Assembly (NCBI RefSeq): GCF_036898095.1
Contig: NC_090746.1
Location: 54,338,060-54,402,059, forward strand
Reading direction: 5' to 3'
Origin: Palaemon carinicauda
Lineage: Eukaryota > Arthropoda > Malacostraca > Decapoda > Palaemonidae
Length of the DNA stretch: 64,000 nt
In this document: piece after piece, positions 55,170-64,000 of the stretch
Layout of the letters: each line of letters starts with the position of its first letter
Numbering within the stretch: position 1 is the stretch's first letter
Notes under the pieces: generated by a model
What the model saw: the letters and a program-made list of their open reading frames with translations, nothing else
What the model was told of the DNA's origin: nothing
Database searches by the model: none
Program-made: the position numbers and the translations under genes

Positions 55170-56480
55170 GTTAATAGCTGCTAGCAGTTTGGTAGGTACA
55201 TAATCTTGATAACCACTAGTGTTACCATATATTTCCTTTTATAAGATGACCCTAAAATCCAACCATGAAAATGGGGTTTGACTTACACGGTCGATATGAA
55301 AATCACACCTTGAATTCCAAGTGATGTTTATTGATAAAATAGCCTAAGTCCTTGGTACAATAACTGATGATAAAGGTAGCCAAACCATATTACCTTTCAT
55401 ATAATTAGCATGACTTCTTGATAAATAGGCTACTTGAGGAAATATCCCACAATAATGAAATCAACTGTTATATAGGAGTCCAGCCGATAATATGTAAACA
55501 GAATTATGGTTGCGTTCTCAGCAACCTTCATCTTTCTCGTCCATTAACCTTTAGATAATTTTAATGGTATCGTTAGTAATGATAGTAATAAAATTTAGAT
55601 TAGCCTATTGTTTTTTCATTAAAAATTCACCATGATTTGAATTACCCTCTTTCCAATCTTGCTCCATCTTTTCACACACTGTCATCATTGTTGACTGCGA
55701 CTTGTAGGAACTTTCAGGGATATGGCAAGTAAATTACAGTATTTGTAATAACATCATTACTAGCTCTTAACATCACTTGCATATGTAAACGAAACAAACA
55801 TAAACAAAAATGCTTTCTGTTTTAGGCGGAATTTATTGGTAAAACATATGAAATGGCTCTTTTGAATATCTCAGGATCAAGTAAAATATTACTATTAAAT
55901 AACCAATTCTTGGCGAGATATATGTTGCTGCAAAAGCTAACCTACACACGTGTAAATGCTTTCATTTGCTCGTCATAATCGGCGATGAAATGTAAACAAA
56001 GCAACGGCCTCTGTTAGGTGGCATGTTTAGCAAAAGCACAATACAAAATCTTTAATTTATTTTGGATTTCCAAGTACTGTATACACCAAAAGCTAGCCAG
56101 TACACTTGATTGTTTTGTATTTCACCAGTCATCTTATGCAGCCGATATTACATAAATTCATTAAAATTTGCTCTTAATTTTTTACCTCATCTTATCTGGA
56201 GGTTGTTTTATGCGCAGAAATATAAGGTAATTTTTTTTGGATTAGTTATTCTTTTCTCTGTACAAGAGTACAGCGTACTTCATTTTAGCCAATAATGGCT
56301 CTATTTGTATGAAAACTTATAAGTAACTTGACTAGCTATGGCCAATTACTGTACACTAAGTTAGTGACCTGATAATGAGCTGAATAAAAGCTGAATGAAT
56401 TAGATAAGCCAGAATTTAAGTAATTTTTACCCTTAACATATAATTTGAAACTTATTTATTGTTACAGATAGCCACAAGTG
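55170..56480. repeat. AT-rich dispersed repeat region related to 60640-62668
   Basis: Blocks with TGTAAACAGAATTATGGTTG, CTCAGCAACCTTCATCTTTC and ACGTAAACAAA...TTCTGTTTTAGGCGG-type wording recur, diverged, at 60930-61030 and 61985-62480. Within this region the AAACA...CTGTTTTAGG motif appears twice about 180 bp apart. There is no coding capacity, so this is probably an old DNA-transposon or MITE family. Confidence 0.4.
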
Positions 56481-57833
56481 ACATGCTTGATACGAGATTA
56501 TCTTCCTGCCATTGGCACAAGGTTTGTAAATAAACAAAGGTTGTGAACTGTCACTGTATTTCAAGGGCTACTGGTTGAATATGTACACAATTAATTACAG
56601 GAATGAACATATGCTGCAGCATCTTTAAATAAATCATTAAATCCATGAATACTATATAGAAAAAAAAAGAAAAAGAAAAAACATGTCTTTTCACCACTCA
56701 CGTTACACTGGTGGGTTTGGAATTATAACATGTATTAAAAAAATCTGCATCATTGGAATCCCCGAGTTTTTACATCACAAGCTCGTTTGATTAGGTCTGC
56801 AAAACATACAAATACTATAATTGTAATGACCATGATGACTGCCTGTGATAAATGTAATGACAAATTTTAGATGCACCAGGCATGAGAATTATGGATTAAA
56901 GCCCAAGGATGTGTATAGAAAGACTTAATATGTGGTCCATATGATTCTCATAAATTTATTAAATATTTTAACTATGAATTTACATGCTTATATTCCCAGA
57001 AAGAAATAAAAATGGGGAGGGGAAATTATTACCTAACTGCCACCACTATATAAGTATAATCAAGATGAAAATGATTACAGTAGTTTAAAATATCATGACA
57101 ATGGTAATGCAAAGAAACATATCTACAAAATGGATGGAAGTAAAAAATAAAAGCAATAAACAGGAATCAGACCAATGCCTTGATCCTAAAAAGGTGGGTA
57201 GCCAAAAGGAAAGAAAATTAAAAAGAAATAAGTAGTGGGGCATGGTAATAGGAAGAGGGATATACAGAAAAAAATCTGTGGTGCTGACAGATAATCAGTC
57301 GGTAGATTACATCATTTACAACAGAGGGAGGTAAATATACAACAAGGCTAGGTGGGGCATATGGCAGAAAAACCATCTTGACCGTTGGCTCACACTTGCA
57401 GACTGCATTGCACTACACCTTCAAATCTTATAAACCAGGCACAACAGAAGTGAGGCCCCAGTCTTTGGTTTCTACAGAGGCATGGGGCTGTTGGAAGTAA
57501 AGCTCTGCTTATGCTACATGTTGCACAGCATTTTAACCAGGATATGGGGGTTTTATGTTCTGGAGCCAACTATGTGACCAAAATATTTTTACAAGTCTGT
57601 ACATTATTCCATGAACTCATTTATTCAATTACATATTACATAACAAAATGGGCAATTGGAATTCCACATTCCTACAGCCAAATATGTACAAAAGAAAACC
57701 TGTTCCATTAGAACCTTTCTAGTTAGCTGTTGATTGTAACCTCTGAGGAAATGGTTACACAAGACGTGTGGTTCGGACACAGTGTATGGGAAGATTACAT
57801 GATATGGTGGGTGATAAAACCTCTTTATTTCAG
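56481..57833. other. AT-rich intergenic DNA, no gene recognised
   Basis: No recognisable repeats or domains. The short open frame at 57511-57711 shows no family features. Confidence 0.4.
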
Positions 57834-57903
57834 GCCACTACGAGGTTCTTACATCACCACACGTCTACACAACCACACTAATCCGGCCAGTGCTGGTGGA
57901 AGG
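57834..57903 (+). CDS. possible 70-nt internal exon (weak)
   Basis: The segment follows CTCTTTATTTCAG and ends AGG before GTAAGTACT, so it has good splice-site-like borders on the plus strand. One frame reads HYEVLTSPHVYTTTLIRPVL. The same TTTATT is an AATAAA on the minus strand and could instead be the polyadenylation signal of the minus-strand gene ending at 58590. No family is recognised. Confidence 0.2.
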
Positions 57904-58062
57904 GTAAGTACTAAGACACTTTGTTTTTAATTTGCAATCTTCCACATTATTAAATTGTTCTTGAAAGCATTAACAGCTACTTGGCTCCACTCTTGATCCT
58001 AGAGGAATAAGGAAACGAAATCACTGGTCAGGAGTCAAGATAGCTTATTCCAATGAATAGAA

Positions 58063-58437
58063 ATGATTCCCGTGGCCATCATAATTCTTGAAAGGCAACT
58101 GGAGTTCGAGCAGCGAGAGGGGTCCATGACAGCTTTGGAGAGTGAGGGTGGGAAGCCAACAAGCCGAAGGTGCTTCAATGGGGGGAGGCCCATGGAGCTC
58201 TTAAGACAGGTGCTCCCAGGGATGAGCTTAATCAATGAGTCAGGTGAGCTACAAGGGAGCCTAATAATCAAAGTCCAGGTCATGAACACGAAAATGCGCA
58301 TTAACACCTCCGAAAACTTGCTTGGTGCCAAGGAATTTAAACATTTACATAAAAAAAGTTTAAACCATTTCTACAACAACTTTCTTAAACACCAGCAACT
58401 TAGATGGTTGTCAGGCACGTTTCGGAATATGTTTTGA
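58063..58437 (+). other. unassigned open segment, GC-richer than surroundings
   Basis: An open frame of 124 codons on the plus strand overlaps one of 98 on the minus strand. Neither shows a recognisable domain. It lies about 150-530 bp downstream of the minus-strand stop codon at 58590 and could be part of its 3' untranslated region. I do not call a gene. Confidence 0.25.
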
Positions 58438-58589
58438 CTCCCTGAATCTTAACAAAATCGTGTGACCCAGACACATCACTGGTCAGGCACCCCCTGCATT
58501 TTGACCTGAATTAGGGACTAACATCAAGCTGTGTTAAGCCCTAATGGTACTTCTACTAGAGAATCACCTAGTTCAAGATCTCCTTGTAG

Positions 58590-58703
58590 TCACAGCTTGA
58601 GTTCATTGGCAATTTTACTTGCAATGTTTTTAAAGCCAATTGAAGTCCCTGATATTCTCTTGAATCTTACACCATTTAAACTAAGTCTAGGCAACTTGCA
58701 CAC
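58590..58703 (-). CDS. candidate 3'-terminal coding exon of a host gene
   Basis: On the minus strand the acceptor TCCTCTTTTTCTTTCAG precedes 38 codons that begin [19 protein letters not shown], continue [18 protein letters not shown] and stop at TGA (58592-58590). The strong polypyrimidine tract, an exact codon-phase fit and a peptide with ordinary composition in an AT-rich setting support a real exon. A possible polyadenylation signal (AATAAA on the minus strand) lies at about 57827-57822. The protein family is not recognised, and upstream exons were not found in the window to 64000. Confidence 0.45.
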   Translation of the reverse strand: MCKLPRLSLNGVRFKRISGTSIGFKNIASKIANELKL

Positions 58704-59118
58704 CTGAAAGAAAAAGAGGAGTGATTAGAGAATATTCCAGTAATAGAGTGCAGTTTGTAATTAAAAAACTTGAAATATTGTTAACCCTGTGAACTTACAA
58801 CCTTTATCCCATTGTCTGAGAAAGCAGTCTAGCTTGCCATTACCCAAAACTAGCCAAGTAAAGAAAAAACCTGTGAAAGACTATTACAAAATATGGAATC
58901 CAAGAAGGCAACCTAATAGTTTTATGATACATATCTGAAACATGTATTAATTCCAATTGTAATCTACAACTGTCATCATATGCAGACAATTTTTGGCAGT
59001 AATTTATACTAAAGTTACTCAATATTATTACTTCCTAAGCTAGATACAAATTTTCTGGTAATTTAACTGAAAAGTTGAAATGTGCTTAAAAACATAATGC
59101 TATTTTTATTATTATTAA

Positions 59119-59422
59119 CCCTTTTACCCCCAGGCTCTTGAAATTTCCAACCCTTAACCCCCAGGGGGTTATTTTTTTCCCAGCACATTTTGCAGTATAT
59201 ATTTTTTAAATGGCTCTAACAACCTTAATTTTTGTCACAGAGAGGTCAGGTTAGTCTCATTCTCTTGGAAAATGCCTGAATTTTCTCAAAAAATTATAAA
59301 AAATATGAAAAAAAAAAAAAAAAATTTATTGCATTTTTTTGCAAGGACGTACCAGTACGTCCATGGGGGTAAAGGGATGGGTTTTGTGAAACGTACCAGT
59401 ACGTCCTTTGGGGGTAAAAGGG
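59119..59422. mobile_element. piggyBac-type MITE, 304 bp
   Basis: The terminal inverted repeats are a perfect 14 bp, CCCTTTTACCCCCA, flanked on both sides by TTAA (59115-59118, 59423-59426). The CCC start and the TTAA target duplication are typical of piggyBac. The right half holds two copies of ACGTACCAGTACGTCC followed by G-rich ends, and GGACGTACCAGTACGTCC is itself a palindrome. There is no coding capacity. It interrupts the (TTA)n tail of the dispersed repeat at 59427-59945. Confidence 0.85.
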
Positions 59423-59426
59423 TTAA

Positions 59427-59945
59427 TTGCTAAGCTACAACCCTAGTTGGAAAAGCAGGATGCTATAAGCCCAAGGGCTCCAACAGGGAAAATAGCTCAG
59501 TGTGGAAAGCGAACAAGGAAAAATAATATTAAAGAGCAACAATATTAAAATAAATATCACTTTATAACTATAAAAAACATTAACAAAACAAGATTAAGAG
59601 AAATAAGAGATATGATAGAACAGCGTGCCCAAATTTACCCTCAAGCAAGAGATCTCTAACCCAAAACAGTGGAAGACCATGGTACAGAGGCTATGGGTAC
59701 TACCCAAGATTAGAGAACAATGGTTTGATTTTGGAGTGTCCTCCTCCTAGAAGAGCTGCTTACCATAGTTAAAGTCTCTTCTACCCTTACAAAGAATATG
59801 CCAGACTATTCGGTGTGTGAGTGTATAGGCAAAGGGAAAATGAACCGTAACCAGAGAGATGGATCCAATGTAGTACTATCTGGCTAGTCAAAAGACCCCA
59901 TAACTCTCTAGTGGTAGTATCTCAATGGCCTGGCCAACCTATTTC
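59427..59945 (-). repeat. decapod-type dispersed repeat, second long copy
   Basis: The reverse complement matches 40890-41546 from GGTTGGCCAGG to the CAACTAGGGTTGTAGCTTAG tail. Its (TTA)n tail continues as TATTATTATTAA on the far side of the MITE at 59101-59118. No coding capacity. Confidence 0.82.
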
Positions 59946-60639
59946 TATATAAATTACAACAGGATGCTAATGAATGATAACAAAAAATTGTTAGCCAATG
60001 GAACAAGACATTTGATGCTTAAAGCATTCAATATTTTGTTGACCAAGTAAATTTATCACTTCTCTATTCTATTAAGCCCTTTTACTGAAAATAATTAGAA
60101 CCCAAAGTTAGAGGCAGCAGAATTTAATGCCACCAATCTTTCCAGGGAAGTTGATCATCATTTAAGCTTTTTTTTTTCTTTTAATTTTATTTTATAATTT
60201 TAAACACAAACTTGTGCGAGCCAATAAAAATTAGATTGACAGATTTGAAAGTTGGATAAAGGGAAATATAGTACAGTATTTATATTCAATCAAAAAGAGA
60301 ATGCTTGCAAGACATACTGTACAAAGTACAGAAAATTAAAACTAGAATTATCTGTATTGGAAACCGGCTTAGTTTAGAAAGCCAAGAATTTCATAATTTT
60401 ACGATGTACCCACACAATCGTACATGTAAATTATCTACTATATAATCATAACTAGTTCTATGGGGCGATTAAAGAATCATTGGGCAATATAGGATTAACT
60501 ACAAAAATTGCTAAAGGCTAAAAATCTGCTGGATGACCCTAAACCATCAATTCATAGTTTCTATTGTCAACTAAATACACTTAACACTGCCTTATTAATC
60601 AAAAATTAGAATTTAGCGCAGTTCAACATCTCCATAGTA
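59946..60639. other. AT-rich intergenic DNA, no gene seen
   Basis: Only short chance frames. Confidence 0.5.
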
Positions 60640-62668
60640 GGTACAATGCGGGTCCTGAATTACGAGCTTTCCCATTTGTTTGGTCACTAGTTTTCAAAAA
60701 TAAATTTTCTCTTCTGCGAAGCTGTTCAAAGTCTGCGAGTAAAGCACTACAAAACATATCAAATCTATTGTCTTTTCAAGTACATTGGTAGGACAAGGTA
60801 CGGTGCTCGGTAATATATGTACCCAACTATACTTACTTTACATTTTATTAACATAATTTCATAATAAATAGCCCATTAAAGTTAAAATTCCATGTCAATA
60901 ATGAAATAAACTTTTAACTGTGAGAGTCCAAGTGACAAAATGTAAACAGAGTTGTGGTTACTTCTTGGCAACCTTTATCTTTCTCTAACCTTATCATAAT
61001 TTTAATGGTGGTGTTAATAATGGTATATTAAAGTATTATTTTTGTTTTTGTACGGTAAATAAAAAGTTTGATTTTTTTTCCCTATGGGTGTTCAAGGTTT
61101 TCAAATGTAAGCTGGGTTCATTTATCGGCGGTGATTAGCCAAACTTTCAATAACGAGTTGGCAATATTTTCTGTCACATAGATTTACACACACACTCATT
61201 TTCACTTTCTCTCTCTCACAGGTGCTATACAACTCTTACATGTAGTAGAAGAAACCAGAATATTTGTTTCCTTTAAAAAGTGTTGATTAAATATGACAAA
61301 AAAATTATACCGTGTACAAATCCATTTCCAGTTGTAGCTTAAAACATCCGATTTTGTCAGCAGACCCCTATTTTTTTGTTTTTTAAGGAAACATCATTGC
61401 ATTCTAGAAAATTGCAATTCAGATAGTTAATTGTGCTTTAAGAAAACATTTACGTATTTTTGTTTTGAATTTCGAGTGTACATTAACAATCAAGTATTTA
61501 CTATCTTCTTTTTGTTTTACTTTTGACTGTGATCAGATCAGCTGATAGCTAGCTGTTGCTCTCAAGAATTTTCGTACACACTATACTATTTCCTAAATTA
61601 TTCAAAACATCTAAACAGTTAATATTACATATCCTATCATATTTTTAATTTAATACATTTATAACTAAAATCATTATTACTCAGATCTCCCTCTCTCTCT
61701 TACAAATGAAATGTTTTTTTCTTTACAAAAGTTTCAGTTAAATACTCACTGAGAGCCGGTAATTATTTTTATTTCTCGATCAACTAGGGTGTGCCATAGC
61801 ATTTAGGGCACGATAAATGTATTTAAAAAGAAGTCTAGTTCTTTCTTCTCTTTCTTTACATATGGTTCCAAAATAAATTTGATAATTTATGAAAGCGGCT
61901 TATAACTGAAATCAGGAAAAGTATTTTGGGTGTGGGATGGACAATTATCCTTCGTATCAGTTTAGAATTATCGTAAATTATCAGTGTCATTCGCGGCAGT
62001 TTGCCATTGTTGATTAAACGCAAACAAAATGGTTTTCCTGTTTAGCTACGTATGTAAGAATTTATATTACGTACTACGGTAAATAAAAAAATATTTGTAA
62101 TAACATGTTTACTAAAAGTTCAATACCATTGATCATTTGTGTTTCATGCGTTCGTCGTTCATTATGATTGACGCTGGAACATACAGTAAACAAACAGGTT
62201 TCTGTTTTAGGTGGTGTGTTTAGGAAAAACATTATATAAATCACATTCATTTATTTCAAATTCTAAGAAAAATTAAGTAAAACAACATTAGCAATAACAA
62301 AATCATCATATAATCAATACTTAGTAAGATAGCTGTTACTGCAAAAACTAACTCAAAACATATGTGTACTTCGTCTATTCGTTATGATCATCAGACAAAC
62401 GTAAACAAAACAATGGTATCCGTTTTAGATGTATTTTTTTTTTTTTTTTTTGGATTGTCTAGGAAAAGCATGATTTACACTGATCCTAGTTGTACTTTCT
62501 AACTTTTTTCAAGTTATTAAAACTTTAAAACATTTTAAATTTTTTTATTTAAGTTGCCATTTGCCTAGTGGAGTTATTCCTGTTGTGCGTTTCGAAATAA
62601 GCGATTTTCCATTTATGCAGGGCCATTGATTGACTAAATTCTCGCATAATTCGGGACCTTACTGTAGT
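60640..62668. repeat. possible decayed DNA transposon or MITE cluster
   Basis: The right edge (minus strand) reads TACAGTAAGGTCCCGAATTA followed by TGCGAG, and the left edge at 60644 reads TACAATGCGGGTCCTGAATT followed by ACGAG, a diverged inverted match next to TA. The interior has blocks shared with 55170-56480 and an internal repeat (about 62030-62240 against 62290-62480, with CTGTTTTAGGTGGTGTGTTT-type wording). No transposase is recognised. Confidence 0.35.
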
Positions 62669-63900
62669 AAGTAAATGTTTGAGTGTAAACAGTATGTCAT
62701 GAAAGTTCAGAAGTAAATTAACAGCCGTTCCAGTATACATGAATATCTTAAAATTGTGGGAGTATTCTTTATTGTCTTGGTATTATCTGTATATATTGCA
62801 AAATACTTTGGTACAAGAAGTTAAACAGTAAGGTGGAAATAATGTTCGAATACTCATGGATGTAGTCAAGTAGGTCAAATGGAGACGATGAAAAAACCCT
62901 AAAGATTACACCCCAATGCTCATTACAAATATATTAAAAAGTCATCATCATTATATAGTAGCCTACCACCATACAAACCAGATGTGTTACCAGTGTGTTC
63001 AGAAGCCTGAAAGTTCACAAGTTCAACATAATTTGGGTTAGAAATATAGAAACCCACCTTCATATGCCAACTCTCCACTGATAATACAGCTGATTTTCCT
63101 ATTGCTAGCTAAGCTAACTAAACTATAGATGTAACAAGAATTCCTTCATTTACTCGATTTATAATTATTCACTGATATTCCTCTCATTTTTTTAACCAAT
63201 AATTTAAATTTTTTTTCAAGTTTTCAGTCAAGTGATTGCCCTAACTAGAAAGTGTCAACATATATTAATAGAGGTAAGCGACAATTATATACAGAATTCC
63301 TATAGCTACTTGATCTTAATATGTAAAATTCTTTAAAAAGTTGATAATTTGCACTGGATATTATTTCCTTATGTCTAACAACTAACTAATTAATTTTTCT
63401 CACATACATTCTTTCTGTGATAAAGTACTTTTGATGTGCAGTCATCTAGCTAAACAAAGTTTCTTTTATTACATTATCAAACATTATCAATGAAGAATTA
63501 ATAAAATACTTCAGGCACAATCTTTTCAAAATTAATAAGACAGCACATGCCCTTTGAGGTAAAAATAGCTGGCTTATGTCTTTTTGGCATTTAGGGATAT
63601 AACCCAAAGCCTTGACATACTGTAACTGTTAGTGTATTTACTCCTTTGTTAAAAATAAGTACACTAACCCGCATTGCAAAACAGTAGTGGATAGTCTAGT
63701 ATTGAAATACAGTATTAGCTGTACACCATTGTAAACTTTTTTTAATCACATTACTGTTCCATATTATAACTAAATGTCACCTAAAAACAAAAATTAGCTC
63801 AAGGCTTTTTTATAGAAGCTATAAATAAATGCTGAACATAGAGAATTTTTTTATTTTTCTTATATCATTGTGATGTGCTGTAACTTTGAGTCACTTTTTG
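62669..63900. other. AT-rich intergenic DNA, no gene seen
   Basis: No open frame longer than chance and no repeat that I recognise. Confidence 0.5.
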
Positions 63901-63909
63901 TAACTAAAT

Positions 63910-64000
63910 TCAAAAACATGAATCCTTATTATTCAGGATTTTACATTTTATTTAACTAATTAAAAAACATGAATCCTTATTATTCAGGATTTTACATTTT
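63910..64000. repeat. tandem duplication of about 53 bp at the window end
   Basis: AAAACATGAATCCTTATTAT followed by TCAGGATTTTACATTTT occurs twice (about 63911-63949 and 63963-64000). Each unit contains the hairpin AATCCT...AGGATT. The array may continue beyond the window. Confidence 0.85.

Noticed and set aside
58035..58331. 98-codon minus-strand open frame
   Set aside because: It overlaps a longer plus-strand frame, shows no domain and lies downstream of a minus-strand stop codon; probably untranslated sequence.

Overview
The window is eukaryotic, repeat-dominated DNA, most likely from a decapod crustacean (shrimp, prawn or crab). I base this on very long (TA)n and (TATG)n microsatellites, several DIRS-type tyrosine-recombinase retrotransposons, an RTE-clade LINE, Ty3/gypsy elements, and a dispersed repeat ending in (TAA)n that I associate with decapod genomes. 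The species assignment is inference. There is no prokaryotic signature. Summing the spans below, about three quarters of the 64 kb is recognisable transposable element.

Layout. 1-3578: Ty3/gypsy copy (family G1, minus strand, cut by the window edge). 3627-9168: DIRS-like element C (plus) with inverted terminal repeats, an internal complementary region and a decayed tyrosine recombinase; it carries a 36-bp minisatellite and abuts a hAT relic (9175-9720). 10341-11860: truncated G1 copy II. 13061-39716: what looks like one ancestral AT microsatellite, now split into four blocks by an RTE LINE (13133-16367, minus), DIRS-like element A (16455-26886, plus) and an env-bearing errantivirus-like Ty3/gypsy element (27458-39171). 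Element A itself contains an antisense, internally deleted relative (B, 24669-26710) inside its right terminal repeat. The errantivirus-like element contains a Tigger/pogo DNA transposon (36043-38547) with a complete transposase gene. 40100-40860: a DIRS recombinase relic. 40881-41546: the decapod-type repeat. 41676-43890: G1 copy III with two 253-bp LTRs and a gag joined directly to integrase. 45830-46305: 3' end of a LINE. 48566-54962: DIRS-like element D (minus) with terminal repeats identical over about 160 bp. 55-64 kb: AT-rich DNA with related repeat units, a 304-bp piggyBac-type MITE nested in a second decapod-type repeat, and the only plausible host coding sequence.

Host genes are nearly absent. 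The best candidate is a 38-codon terminal exon on the minus strand at 58590-58703. Weaker candidates lie at 46752-47089 and 57834-57903. Nothing functions as an operon. The relations between features are those of nesting and relative age: (TA)n is the oldest layer, then the RTE, DIRS-A and the env-bearing element, then B and Tigger inserted into those. The only full-length open transposon gene seen is the Tigger transposase; every retroelement pol has stops, frameshifts, deletions or lost catalytic residues.
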